Part shown: positions 51,570-60,740 of the stretch, piece after piece
How positions within the stretch are numbered: position 1 is the stretch's first letter
Layout of the letters: every line of letters begins with the position of its first letter
From: Alphaproteobacteria bacterium
GTDB taxonomy: Bacteria > Pseudomonadota > Alphaproteobacteria > CAAGCB01 > CAG-977
DNA length: 64,000 nt
Direction: 5' to 3'
NCBI GenBank assembly: GCA_900768875.1
Contig: CAAGEP010000003.1
Location: 496,001-560,000 of the forward strand
Notes under the pieces: generated by a model
What the model was told of the DNA's origin: nothing
What the model saw: only the letters and a program-made list of their open reading frames with translations
Database searches by the model: none
Program-made: the position numbers and the translations under genes

Positions 51570-53660
51570 TTATCTGGATTCGCCGTTGTGCATCCTTTGA
51601 TTTGTTTGCGGGTGCGCAGCGGTTTTGTTTTGCGCCGTTCTGTCTTTCAACGTCTGCATCAGGTTCGGTTTCGCCGTCAGTCCGCTCAGTCTGCCCTGCA
51701 AAGAAAGCGGTGCTTTCGCATCGTTTGTTTTCTGCGATTCTTTGTCCTGCCGTTGACGCGCGTACAGCATTTGCCCCGCTTTGGATTCAAAGGATTTAAA
51801 CATCGTGTCGCGCAGTTTTTGACATTCGGCGTTCAGATTCGCTTTCAGCGCGCCCTTGCCTTTTTCGGCATCCCACGCGACTTTGTCCGCCTGTTCCGCC
51901 GCATGACGCGCGGCGTCGACTTTTTTGTCAAAAGCCGCGGGGTTGACCGCCGCTTCGCAAACCGTTTTATCCTTGACCTGTTTAAAGCAGTTTTCGACGA
52001 CGTTCCGTCCCTGTTCGATTTTTTTGCGGTTGAACATCAGTTTGATTTTGTCTTTGAACGTCTTGGGCGCGGGCATTTCCGCCTTTTTGTCCGTTTCAAC
52101 CCCTTTTTGCAAAGCGGCGCGCACGTCTTTTCGCATGGATTCGGGATAGGCGGCGACAAAATCGTCAACCGCGCCCTGAACCATTTTCGCAGTTGCCTGC
52201 TTTTGTTCCAAAGCGTCCGCCGCCGCGGCTTTGTCAAAGCTGTCTTTGCGTTTGTTTTTCAAATCGGTTTCGTACGCGGCTTCGTCCTGTTTGAACTGCG
52301 TGTGCAACTGATGAATACGGTTGTGATAAGCTTTGTTTTCCGTTTGATACAACCGCAGCAAAGCCGCCCCGTCGTTGTCCGCCGCCAGACAGAGGGGATC
52401 GACGCCGTCCGCCGTTTTCTGATCCTCCTCGGCTTGTTTAACCGCAGCTTCGCGGTTGACGTCGCAGGGCAAATTATGCAACCCGCCGTCGATTTCAGCC
52501 CAAACGGAACGCACATATCCGGCGGATTTCTCCATCAAATCCAACTGTTCCTTTTCAGCTTCTTTCCGCCGCTGTTCTTCCGCCGCCGCCCCGTATCGGT
52601 CGTCATATTCCCGACGCGGCAGGATGTTTTGCCCGTCCTGATTTTCCACACCGACGTTTACGTCCTGCAAAAAACGTTCGCCCGGAAAACATTTTTCGAC
52701 CAAAGGTTCCATATATTTCAGGCAATCATAAGCGTTTCGCGGCACATAGTCGAATTCCGGCGCGCGCAGTTCGCGGGTGATTTTTTCATCGGCGGGCGGT
52801 TCGGACATCATGCCCGTCGTCAGACTTCTGAAATAAAAAGCCTCGTCAACTTTATTCCCCGTGCGCGCCGTAGAGGGAACGCTTTTTTGTGCGGTTTCCA
52901 AATCCCTACCGAATATTTTGTTCAGCCGGTCTTTGTCAAACCACTGCTCCAAATTTTTCGGGGCGATTTGAAACATATTGGGATGATACTGTTGCGCATA
53001 CAGCTCCGCAACAGGCATCTCTTCCGCATATCCTTTCATCCCCGCCAAAACACATTCATCTTCGGGTTTTCCCGCCTCTTTAGCCGCGGCATAGGCGAAA
53101 TAACCTTTGCGAGCAGTTCCCCATTTCGCTCCGGGACGGTTTCTGACATCATACAGATATTGGTATGCCGCCGTATCGGCGGCGGATTCCCCGATTCGTT
53201 CGACAAAGATCTGCTCCGCCGTATTTATTTTCAATCCCCTCCATTCGGTTCGGCGGGATTGTTCAAAATGCTGCAATTCATGCGCCAAAAGAGCGGCACC
53301 GTCATAGCCCGACACGCTTTTCGGGTCCAAAACGATTATGTTTAGACTCGGACTATAATAACCGCCCACCTTGGGGGAGCAACCTTCTATATGCAAGGTA
53401 GGACGCTCTTCCGGCGGAACGTCGGCAAACTTGGCAACCGTGCGTTCGCTTTCCGCCAGTTTGCCGATAACATCCGCCAAAGAGCGGGTATCTTTTTCAT
53501 CGCCCCGCACTTTCAGATAGTCGTTTTCCCCCGCGCCGAAATAAACGCGGCTTAGGCTTGAATCTTTTTCATCCGCAACGATGCGGACGTTTTTCAATTC
53601 CCCCGCTTCAGACTGCTCCGTTCTTGGATTTTGAAATGCGGATTTTAACGTTTCTGCCAT
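51570..53660 (-). CDS. HExxH putative metallopeptidase fused to a coiled-coil module
   Basis: A 696-residue protein starting at 53660 (AAAGGAGA ribosome-binding site; a longer frame lacks one). Residues about 35-330 hold the HExxH domain: HELQH at 127-131, ESAADTAAYQY from E158, and later EQWFDKD at the WY position. Residues about 365-630 are the coiled-coil module shared with the 48730-51447 protein (FVAAYPESMRKDVRAALQKG, then a KDKIKLMFNRKK-like segment). The last 45 residues (KPNLMQTLKDRTAQN... GESR) are also shared with it. There is no signal peptide. It is monocistronic. The fusion shows that peptidase-like and coiled-coil modules are exchanged within this family. Function is unknown. 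Confidence 0.68.
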   Translation of the reverse strand: MAETLKSAFQNPRTEQSEAGELKNVRIVADEKDSSLSRVYFGAGENDYLKVRGDEKDTRSLADVIGKLAESERTVAKFADVPPEERPTLHIEGCSPKVGGYYSPSLNIIVLDPKSVSGYDGAALLAHELQHFEQSRRTEWRGLKINTAEQIFVERIGESAADTAAYQYLYDVRNRPGAKWGTARKGYFAYAAAKEAGKPEDECVLAGMKGYAEEMPVAELYAQQYHPNMFQIAPKNLEQWFDKDRLNKIFGRDLETAQKSVPSTARTGNKVDEAFYFRSLTTGMMSEPPADEKITRELRAPEFDYVPRNAYDCLKYMEPLVEKCFPGERFLQDVNVGVENQDGQNILPRREYDDRYGAAAEEQRRKEAEKEQLDLMEKSAGYVRSVWAEIDGGLHNLPCDVNREAAVKQAEEDQKTADGVDPLCLAADNDGAALLRLYQTENKAYHNRIHQLHTQFKQDEAAYETDLKNKRKDSFDKAAAADALEQKQATAKMVQGAVDDFVAAYPESMRKDVRAALQKGVETDKKAEMPAPKTFKDKIKLMFNRKKIEQGRNVVENCFKQVKDKTVCEAAVNPAAFDKKVDAARHAAEQADKVAWDAEKGKGALKANLNAECQKLRDTMFKSFESKAGQMLYARQRQDKESQKTNDAKAPLSLQGRLSGLTAKPNLMQTLKDRTAQNKTAAHPQTNQRMHNGESR

Positions 53661-53691
53661 GGGAATCTCCTTTGCCGATTGGACAAAAAAA

Positions 53692-53720
53692 ATTTTATTC
53701 CCAAAAAGCCCGAAAATCAA
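53692..53720 (-). promoter_or_regulatory. Promoter of the gene at 51570-53660
   Basis: Minus strand: TTGATT (53720-53715), 17-base spacer, TAAAAT (53697-53692), 32 bases upstream of the start codon. Confidence 0.7.
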
Positions 53721-53799
53721 TCCCAATCGGCACAGAAATTCCTGCCATCTCTATTCCGCAAAAACACAATTATGCATAAAAATGCGTAACAGCCGATTT

Positions 53800-54093
53800 T
53801 TAAACCGGCAGTTTGCGCACCTTGCTGACGGGCGCGTAGTATTCGTGTTCCAGTTCGTTATCCAAAATTTCGGCAATCAGCACTTTGTCCTGCTTTTGCA
53901 AAGCGGTGACCGCTTTGGGGGACAGATATTCCAGCAAAATGGCGCGCTTGCCGTCGCGCATCAGCAGGGCGGATTGAATTCCGTCATAGAAAAAGCGCGG
54001 CTGAACGGGCGCACCCGTGCGCGCCCGAATACAAAGCAACAGTTCGCCGTCTTTGTTTAAAACAACGTCGTACAGTCCTTCTTTTTCAGCCAT
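53800..54093 (-). CDS. Conserved-looking small protein downstream of gatB
   Basis: A 97-residue soluble protein, MAEKEGLYDVVLNKDGELLLCIRARTG..., with alternating beta-like segments and no signal peptide. I do not recognise the family. It begins 16 bases after the gatB stop with an AAAGGA ribosome-binding site and is therefore likely the last gene of the gatC-gatA-gatB operon. No clear terminator is seen in the 79 bases before the next promoter. Confidence 0.6.
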   Translation of the reverse strand: MAEKEGLYDVVLNKDGELLLCIRARTGAPVQPRFFYDGIQSALLMRDGKRAILLEYLSPKAVTALQKQDKVLIAEILDNELEHEYYAPVSKVRKLPV

Positions 54094-54109
54094 CGCTTTT
54101 TCCTTTGTT

Positions 54110-55564
54110 TTACGCGTCCAGTTTCTGTTTGACCAGCTGGTTCAGCATGGCGGGGTTCGCCTTGCCTTGCGAAGCGCGCATCGTCTGACCGACAAACCAG
54201 CCCAACAGTTTTTCTTTGCCGCCTTTGTATTCGGCAACTTTGTCGGGGTTGGCGGCAATCACGTCATCAATCATTTTTTCAATGGCGGATGTGTCGGTGA
54301 CCTGCTTCAATCCTTTTTCCGCAACGATTTCGTCAGGGGATTTGCCCTCTTCGACCATAAAGGCGAACACGTCTTTCGCAATACGCGAAGAAATCGTCCC
54401 GTCGTTGACTAAATCAACCATGCGCCCCAAGTTTTCGGGCTTCACGGGGCTGTCGGCAATGGATTTGCCCAGCTTGTTCAGCACGGCGAACAAATCGCCC
54501 ATGATGTAGTTGGCGACCTTTTTCGCATCATGCCCTTTTGCCGCGGCTTCAAAGTAAGCGGCAATGTCTTTTTCCGCGACCAGCTGTCCCGCGTCGTAAG
54601 CAGGCAAGCCGTAATCCGCCGTAAAGCGCGCTTTTTTCGCGTCGGGCAGTTCGGGCATTTCGCCGCGCAGACGTTCAATCAAAGCATCGTCCAAGCGCAG
54701 CGGAATCAAATCGGGATCGTAGAAATAACGATAGTCGATTGCCGTTTCTTTCGACCGCATGGTTTTGGTAACGCCCTTGACGGAATCGAATTTGCGGGTT
54801 TCCTGAACGACTCTGCCGCCCTCCTCCAGCAATTCGACCTGCCGTTTGGCTTCGTATTCAATCGCCTGCATCACGAAACGGATGGAGTTCACGTTTTTGA
54901 TTTCCGCGCGCGTGCCGAACGGTTCGCCGGGGTGACGGACGGAAACGTTCGCATCGCAGCGCATCGACCCTTCGTCCATATTGCCGTCGCACGAACCGAT
55001 GTAGCGCACAATCGAGCGCAGTTTGCGCAAGTATGCGCCCGCTTCTTCGGGCGAACGGATGTCGGGACGGGACACGATTTCCATCAAAGCCACGCCCGCG
55101 CGGTTCAAATCGACAAAAGACTTGCTGGGGTGCTGATCGTGCATCAGCTTGCCCGCGTCCTGTTCCAAGTGCAAACGTTCAATGCCGATACGGCGCGTTT
55201 CGCCGTTTTCCAAATCGACGTCGATATAGCCGTCGGAAACAATCGGGTGGTCGGACTGTGAAATCTGATAGCCGTTCGGCAAATCCGCATAGTAGTAGTT
55301 TTTGCGCGCGAAAATCGATTTTTTGTTAATCGTCGCGTTCAAACCGAAGCCCGTTTTAATCGCCTGTTCCACGCATTTGTGGTTGACGACGGGCAACATG
55401 CCGGGGAAACCCGCGTCGACAAAGCTGACCTGCGTGTTGGCTTCCGCGCCGAACGCGGTCGCCGCGCCCGAAAACAGTTTCGCGTTGGAAATGACTTCGC
55501 AATGGACTTCCAGCCCGACAACGATTTCCCAGTCGCCCGTTTCGCCTTTGATAATATACGACAT
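54110..55564 (-). CDS. gatB: Asp/Glu-tRNA amidotransferase subunit B
   Basis: Kinase/tRNA-binding subunit of GatCAB, which amidates misacylated Glu-tRNA(Gln) and/or Asp-tRNA(Asn). It has 484 residues. Signatures are VGLEVHCEV near the N-terminus, the segment LFSGAAT, and [20 protein letters not shown] in the middle. The C-terminal YqeY-like domain ends [15 protein letters not shown]. It starts 1 base after the gatA stop. Confidence 0.96.
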   Translation of the reverse strand: MSYIIKGETGDWEIVVGLEVHCEVISNAKLFSGAATAFGAEANTQVSFVDAGFPGMLPVVNHKCVEQAIKTGFGLNATINKKSIFARKNYYYADLPNGYQISQSDHPIVSDGYIDVDLENGETRRIGIERLHLEQDAGKLMHDQHPSKSFVDLNRAGVALMEIVSRPDIRSPEEAGAYLRKLRSIVRYIGSCDGNMDEGSMRCDANVSVRHPGEPFGTRAEIKNVNSIRFVMQAIEYEAKRQVELLEEGGRVVQETRKFDSVKGVTKTMRSKETAIDYRYFYDPDLIPLRLDDALIERLRGEMPELPDAKKARFTADYGLPAYDAGQLVAEKDIAAYFEAAAKGHDAKKVANYIMGDLFAVLNKLGKSIADSPVKPENLGRMVDLVNDGTISSRIAKDVFAFMVEEGKSPDEIVAEKGLKQVTDTSAIEKMIDDVIAANPDKVAEYKGGKEKLLGWFVGQTMRASQGKANPAMLNQLVKQKLDA

Positions 55565-55565
55565 C

Positions 55566-57059
55566 TTATTTTCCTCCCGCGCGCAAAGGACGAATCGGCA
55601 TGCCTGACATGGATTCGATTACGTCGGCGACGCGCAAAATCTTTTCTTCTTCAAAACTGTTGCCGATGACCTGCAATCCGATGGGCAGACCGTTGACTTC
55701 GGACGTTCCCGCGGGAACGCAAACCGACGGCAGCCCCGCCAAAGACGACGGAACCGTAAACACGTCGTACAGCTGCATTTTCAAAGGATCGCTTGTGCTG
55801 TCGTCGTCCTTGCCGAACGCCGTTTCGGGCGCGGCGGGCGCCAAAATTACGTCAACCTGCTTGTAAGCTTCCGCAAATTCGCGGCACAACAGGCGGCGGA
55901 CTTTCTGCGCTTTCAGATAGCATGTTTCGTAGTAGCCTTCCAACAGGATGCAAGTGCCAATCATGATGCGGCGCTTGACTTCCTTGCCGAAACCTTCGGT
56001 GCGGGTGTTCGTGTACATCTCGTCCAAAGACTTGCCGTCAACGCGCAAACCGTACTTCACTCCGTCATAGCGGGCAAGGTTCGACGACGCTTCCGCCGGC
56101 GCAATCAGGTAATAAGTCGGCAAAGCGTACGGTGTGGACGGCAGGGAAATATCGACGATTTCCGCGCCCGCTTCACGCAGTTTCTGCGCCGTTTTTTCCC
56201 AAACGTGACGCACGTCGGCGTTCAAACCCTTGTCGGGATTGTATTCGCGGGGAATCCCGATGCGCAAGCCCTTGACATCGCCCGTCAAAGCTTTCGTGTA
56301 ATCGGGAACGGGAATGTTCATCGACGTCGAATCCTTGGCGTCAAAGCCCGCCATGGAACCCAGCATAATCGCCGTGTCGCGCACCGTGCGGGTCATCGTG
56401 CCCGCTTGGTCCAGCGAGGACGCGAACGCCACCATGCCCCAGCGCGAGCAACGCCCGTACGTCGGCTTGCACCCGACAATGCCGCAGAACGAAGCGGGCG
56501 TGCGGATTGAACCGCCCGTGTCCGATCCCGTCGCCGCCATGCACAGCCCCGCCGCGACAGCCGCCGCGGAACCGCCCGACGACCCGCCGGGGATAAGGAA
56601 CTTGTTGGGGTTGTTTTTGTCTTTGTACGGGTTGCGAACCGCGCCGTACCAGCTGGTCAGGTTCGCCGTGCCCATCGCGAATTCGTCCATGTTGGTCTTG
56701 CCCAGCATGACGGAGCCTTCGTCTTCCAGTTTTTGGGAAACGGTCGATTCATAAGGCGGCACAAAGCCGTCCAAAATATGAGAACAAGCGGTCGTGCGAA
56801 CGCCTTTGGTGCAATAGAGGTCTTTCATCCCGACAGGAATCCCCTCCATTTTACCGATTTTTTCGCCTTTGGCGCGGCGATCGTCGGAACGCTTCGCGCG
56901 TTCCAAAGCGACTTCGGGCGTTTCAATGACATACGCGTTCAATTCGCGCGCTTTCGCCATTTCGTCCAAGTGAGCCTGCGTCAGCTCGACTGCGGAAAAC
57001 TCTTTTTTCGCCAAGCCGTCCAAAGCTTCGGCGACTGTCAATTCAACTAAGTCGGTCAT
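55566..57059 (-). CDS. gatA: Asp/Glu-tRNA amidotransferase subunit A
   Basis: Amidase subunit of GatCAB, releasing ammonia from glutamine. It has 497 residues. The catalytic Lys lies in [11 protein letters not shown], the cis-Ser in [15 protein letters not shown] and the nucleophilic Ser in [16 protein letters not shown]. It lies 3 bases after gatC in the operon order gatC-gatA-gatB. Confidence 0.97.
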   Translation of the reverse strand: MTDLVELTVAEALDGLAKKEFSAVELTQAHLDEMAKARELNAYVIETPEVALERAKRSDDRRAKGEKIGKMEGIPVGMKDLYCTKGVRTTACSHILDGFVPPYESTVSQKLEDEGSVMLGKTNMDEFAMGTANLTSWYGAVRNPYKDKNNPNKFLIPGGSSGGSAAAVAAGLCMAATGSDTGGSIRTPASFCGIVGCKPTYGRCSRWGMVAFASSLDQAGTMTRTVRDTAIMLGSMAGFDAKDSTSMNIPVPDYTKALTGDVKGLRIGIPREYNPDKGLNADVRHVWEKTAQKLREAGAEIVDISLPSTPYALPTYYLIAPAEASSNLARYDGVKYGLRVDGKSLDEMYTNTRTEGFGKEVKRRIMIGTCILLEGYYETCYLKAQKVRRLLCREFAEAYKQVDVILAPAAPETAFGKDDDSTSDPLKMQLYDVFTVPSSLAGLPSVCVPAGTSEVNGLPIGLQVIGNSFEEEKILRVADVIESMSGMPIRPLRAGGK

Positions 57060-57062
57060 TGT

Positions 57063-57353
57063 TTACTCCACCACTTTGGGAACCAGAAAATAGCCGTCCA
57101 TCCGATCGGGGGCGTTTGCCAGAATTTCGTCGCGAATTCCGCCGTCGGTAATCACGTCTTCGCGTTCGCGCAAAGCCATGTCGTCAACCACCGAATTCAT
57201 CGGCAAAACGTCGTCCGTGTTGACATCTTTCAACTGATCGACCCAGCCCAGAATCTTGGTCAGTTCGCCGACCATTTCATCCATATTTTCGTCGGGAATC
57301 CGCAAACGCGACAAGATTCCCAACCGCTTGACCATATCCCTGTCGATTGACAT
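57063..57353 (-). CDS. gatC: Asp/Glu-tRNA amidotransferase subunit C
   Basis: Small stabilising subunit of GatCAB, 96 residues from 57353 (MSIDRDMVKRLGILSRLRIPDE). A start 36 bases upstream is possible but lacks a ribosome-binding site. The family features LGWVDQLKDVNTDDVLPMNSVV and LREREDVITDGG are present. It is first gene of the gat operon and divergent from ruvX. Confidence 0.93.
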   Translation of the reverse strand: MSIDRDMVKRLGILSRLRIPDENMDEMVGELTKILGWVDQLKDVNTDDVLPMNSVVDDMALREREDVITDGGIRDEILANAPDRMDGYFLVPKVVE

Positions 57354-57395
57354 AGGTGTACTTGCTCCTGTATTAGTATAAAAAAACAAACTTTG

Positions 57396-57896
57396 ATGAA
57401 AGTATCATTTACGATGACGGACGGCAAGAACATTCCCGTTTTTTCTTTGACTGAATTTCAAAATACCGTCAAGCGCGGCACGTCGCTGGTCGGATTGGAC
57501 ATCGGCACGAAAACCGTCGGGCTGGCGGTGTCGGATACGCTGTGGATGACGGCGACGCCTTTAAAAACCGTGTTTCGCAAAAGCTTTCAATACGACTTGG
57601 ACAATCTGGCGCAACAGCTGAAAGGGCGCGACATCGGCGCGTTCGTGTCGGGACTGCCTTTGCAAACCGACGGGAAAGCGGGGGCGCAAGCGCAATACAC
57701 CCTTGAACAAGCGCAAAAAATCGCCGACGCTTTCGGCAAGCCCGTCTTTTTCCAAGACGAACGCTATTCTTCCGCCGCCGTTGAACGCACGATGATTGAC
57801 GCTTACGACATGAGCCGCAAAAAACGCAAACAAAAGCTGGACGCGGGCGCGGCGGCGTTCATTCTGCAAACGTTTTTGGATATGATAGCCGTTTAG
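57396..57896 (+). CDS. ruvX: RuvX/YqgF-family RNase H-like nuclease
   Basis: Putative pre-16S rRNA processing nuclease or Holliday-junction resolvase. The RNase H-like motif LVGLDIGTKTVGLAVSD carries the first Asp (about residue 36). The later motifs are GLPLQTDG and FFQDERYSS (Glu), then KLDAGAAAFILQTFLD with the last Asp. It has 166 residues from ATG 57396. ATG 57414 would be an alternative start; neither has a strong ribosome-binding site. Confidence 0.9.
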   Translation: MKVSFTMTDGKNIPVFSLTEFQNTVKRGTSLVGLDIGTKTVGLAVSDTLWMTATPLKTVFRKSFQYDLDNLAQQLKGRDIGAFVSGLPLQTDGKAGAQAQYTLEQAQKIADAFGKPVFFQDERYSSAAVERTMIDAYDMSRKKRKQKLDAGAAAFILQTFLDMIAV

Positions 57897-57936
57897 CCGT
57901 CTTGCGCGGTTTGAAAAATCCTTTCATTCTGGTCGT

Positions 57937-58857
57937 ATGACACAGGAATTGAAAAGATACGGATTTTATCGGTTTATCAAGCGGTTCACCCTGCCCTTGA
58001 TTGTCGTTTTGTTTTTGATCTACTGCTTTACGGACAAAGCGCTGTGGACGGATTTTAACGGTTATGTCAAATCGTTCGGCGCCCCCGCGCGCCAAGCCGT
58101 CCTTGCGATACTGATGTTCTTGGCGGTTTTGTATCTGCTGCGGCTGTTCCGCGGCTGGTTTGTGCAAAAAATCCTGCATCGTTTGCGCTTGCGCCCGTCG
58201 TCGCAGGAAGCGCTGACTTCCGCGCTCAGCTATATTTCCGTGCTTATCGCTTTGCTGGTCGGGCTGTCCGTGTTCGGCGTCAACCTGCGCAGTCTGGGAC
58301 TGTTGATAAGCGCGCTGTCGGTTGGCTTGGGCTTTGGCTTGCAGCACATCGTCAACAATTTCATTTCGGGCATTCTGATTATGTTTGAACGCCCGTTCCG
58401 AATCGGCGACTGGATTGTCGTCAACGACAAAGAGGGCATCGTTTACAAAATCAACATCCGTTCCACCGAATTGGAAACGTTCGACCGCGCCATCGTGATT
58501 ATTCCGAACGCGGACATCATTTCGGGACAGCTGATTAACTGGACGCTGACCGACGCGGGCGGGCGCATTTCCATCGATGTCGGCATCGGCTACGCTTCCG
58601 ATTTGGAAAAAGCACTCGACATCGCGCTTGACATCGCTAAAAGCGACCCGCGTGTTTTAACCGACCCTGCGCCGTCTGCCATTGTAACGGAATTTGCCGA
58701 CAGCGCGATAAACATCCGCCTGCGTTGTTACCTGAGCAATATTCTGGAGCGTTCCTATATCAAAAGCGATCTGATGATTCGCCTGCAAAAAGCTTTTGCG
58801 GAAAACGGCATCGACATCCCTTTTCCGCAAAGAGTCGTTCAAGTCCTTAAAGATTAA
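57937..58857 (+). CDS. MscS-family small-conductance mechanosensitive channel
   Basis: Inner-membrane channel that opens on hypo-osmotic shock. It has 306 residues. Two to three membrane helices are followed by the pore-lining helix GLLISALSVGLGFGLQHIVNNFISG (about residues 125-149) and then FERPFRIGDWIVV, IRSTELETFDRAIVIIPNADI and the cytoplasmic cage domain. Its end overlaps the opposing HExxH-family gene by 4 bases. Confidence 0.93.
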   Translation: MTQELKRYGFYRFIKRFTLPLIVVLFLIYCFTDKALWTDFNGYVKSFGAPARQAVLAILMFLAVLYLLRLFRGWFVQKILHRLRLRPSSQEALTSALSYISVLIALLVGLSVFGVNLRSLGLLISALSVGLGFGLQHIVNNFISGILIMFERPFRIGDWIVVNDKEGIVYKINIRSTELETFDRAIVIIPNADIISGQLINWTLTDAGGRISIDVGIGYASDLEKALDIALDIAKSDPRVLTDPAPSAIVTEFADSAINIRLRCYLSNILERSYIKSDLMIRLQKAFAENGIDIPFPQRVVQVLKD

Positions 58858-59738
58858 CGCCCACGGGCGGACGCAATTTGTCTTGCAACAACGGGATTGA
58901 CCGAAGATTTTTCCCCGCGCACGGGCAAGGCGGCTACGGACGGATCGCCCGTTTTTTGGATTTCCTGTTTGAATGCCGGAGAAACCGACAAGCTTTCGGC
59001 GCGGTCAAAGAAATCGGGCGAGATATATGTTTCCCCTTGAAAACGGCAAAATCCGGCAATGTCACGATTGGAAAGGGAAACCGTTTTTTCGCCTGATGCC
59101 TCGCGTTTTGCGGCGTTTTTCAGAATTTGAAACTGGAATTGTTTTTCATACGCGGTTTGATATTTTTTGTATCCGTACCACGCTTGAAAACTTGCCTGCA
59201 TGGCTTTCTTTTCGTCGCCCGACTTGTCCATTTCGGCAACGTAAGCCTGCGTCATCGGCGTTTGCATTTCCTGTTCGAACGCCAGGGGATTCTTGTCTTT
59301 CATCTGATAGACATAAGCGGCCTGATGCGCGCACGCGTCGGCTTCGAACGCGCGGTTCAGTTTGATGAAATCGCGGGCATTCAAAGCGTTGATGACGTCA
59401 CCCGCATTTTCCGCGCCCGTTTTTTCACACAAACGGTCAACCTGCAAAACGTGCGTGCATTCGTGAATCAGCGTAGGCGCCAGTTCTGCCTGACGATGAA
59501 AGGAATCCAACTTGACCACTTTGTTTTCGAAATCACAGACCCCGTTCAGCCCGGGCAGCGCGTCGTAAATAAATTTGTAGCCTCTGAACGCGACGGCATT
59601 CATCACTTCGCGCCCTTTTTCCGTACTGTACGCCGTATTCAGCAATTCACCGAATTTTTCATGATCCGCTCCGCGCAAAGCATACAGCGACATACGCAGT
59701 TTGGCTTGACATTCAAAATCAGATTTCCGTTCCGTCAT
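58854..59738 (-). CDS. HExxH putative metallopeptidase, last gene of a four-gene tandem array
   Basis: A 294-residue family member with HECTH at 92-96 and the third-ligand candidate E132 in FEADACAHQAAY. The segment DKSGDEKKAMQASFQAWYGY carries the conserved WY. It differs from the other three array members in lacking their N-terminal K-x-Y/F-ACG segment. The C-terminus ends NPVVARQIASARGR. The ATG directly follows the stop of the upstream paralogue (TGA-ATG), so translation is coupled. Function is inferred from the motif only. Confidence 0.7.
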   Translation of the reverse strand: MTERKSDFECQAKLRMSLYALRGADHEKFGELLNTAYSTEKGREVMNAVAFRGYKFIYDALPGLNGVCDFENKVVKLDSFHRQAELAPTLIHECTHVLQVDRLCEKTGAENAGDVINALNARDFIKLNRAFEADACAHQAAYVYQMKDKNPLAFEQEMQTPMTQAYVAEMDKSGDEKKAMQASFQAWYGYKKYQTAYEKQFQFQILKNAAKREASGEKTVSLSNRDIAGFCRFQGETYISPDFFDRAESLSVSPAFKQEIQKTGDPSVAALPVRGEKSSVNPVVARQIASARGR

Positions 59739-60740
59739 TCAGTCCCCCCTGCCCTGCGTGAATTTTGCCAAAACGGCGGCGTTTGAAGCCATTTTTGCGG
59801 GTTCAAGGATTTTTCCGTCCTTGTCGCGCGTCGCCATTTTGTTGATTGACATATCCGATTTCGCCCCCGGAACGGCTTGCGCATAATCCGCCAAAACAGC
59901 CTTGATTTCCCGCTTGGCTTCGGCGGTCAGCGCGTTCGGTTTGTCGGAATTCAGCCAGTCCGCCGTCATGTACGGCTTGCCCTGAAACACGCACAAATCG
60001 ACAACATCCTTGACAGGGTATTCTTTGGAAAACAAAGTCGGATTTTTCTGCTGTTTGCCGATTTCCGCCATGGCTTTGATGCCGTTATCCTTGTAGTATT
60101 CGTCGTACAAGTCGCGGTAATACGGAAAATCATACCACGATTTGAACGCCGACTGCATGGCTTTCCGTTTGTCGCCCGTCCTGTCCAATTCCGTTTCGTA
60201 CGCCGTCAGCATCGGATAATCCCGCTTTTGTTCGGCGTACACTTCGGGCGCGGCTTCTTTGCACTCATAAGCGAAAGCAGACTGATGCGCGCAAGCGTCG
60301 GCTTCTATCGCTTTGCGCATTCTGTACATGTCGGCGACACGCGTTTGTTCGAAAATCGGCGCGTTTTTCTTTTCCGAAGCGAACTGAATCCCATGCCGTC
60401 CCTCGTGTACGACGGCAACCGCCAAAAAGTTTTTGGAACGCGTCGGATTCAGCACGATGACGCGGTCGTCGTAATTGCAGTATCCACCGAACTGCTTGCC
60501 CAAATTCTGAAATTTGATTTTGTAGCCCAAATCCGACAGGGTTTCCAACGTTTCGCGCCCGCTGTCCGTTTTGTTCAGCGTTTCCAAAACATCGCTCAAC
60601 AGCCGCTTTTCATCGGCGGCGGATTTTGCCGACGACGCGGTGAATGTGTTTTGCAAAGTCTTCTGCGCTTGCCGCGCCTTTTCCCCGCAAGCGTATTTTT
60701 TATACGATTTTTGCGTAAATTCGGCAACCGTATCGGACAA
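59739..60740 (-). CDS. HExxH putative metallopeptidase, third gene of the array
   Basis: A 333-residue member with HEGRH at 112-116 and E146 in IEADACAHQSAF. The N-terminus MSDTVAEFTQKSYKKYACGEKA is shared with the two upstream paralogues. FKSWYDFPYYRDLYDE is the WY region, and YPVKDVVDLCVFQGKPYMTADWLNSDK is nearly identical in the next gene. It ends KFTQGRGD, a slight variant of the family tail. It lies 2 bases after the upstream paralogue. Confidence 0.7.
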   Translation of the reverse strand: MSDTVAEFTQKSYKKYACGEKARQAQKTLQNTFTASSAKSAADEKRLLSDVLETLNKTDSGRETLETLSDLGYKIKFQNLGKQFGGYCNYDDRVIVLNPTRSKNFLAVAVVHEGRHGIQFASEKKNAPIFEQTRVADMYRMRKAIEADACAHQSAFAYECKEAAPEVYAEQKRDYPMLTAYETELDRTGDKRKAMQSAFKSWYDFPYYRDLYDEYYKDNGIKAMAEIGKQQKNPTLFSKEYPVKDVVDLCVFQGKPYMTADWLNSDKPNALTAEAKREIKAVLADYAQAVPGAKSDMSINKMATRDKDGKILEPAKMASNAAVLAKFTQGRGD

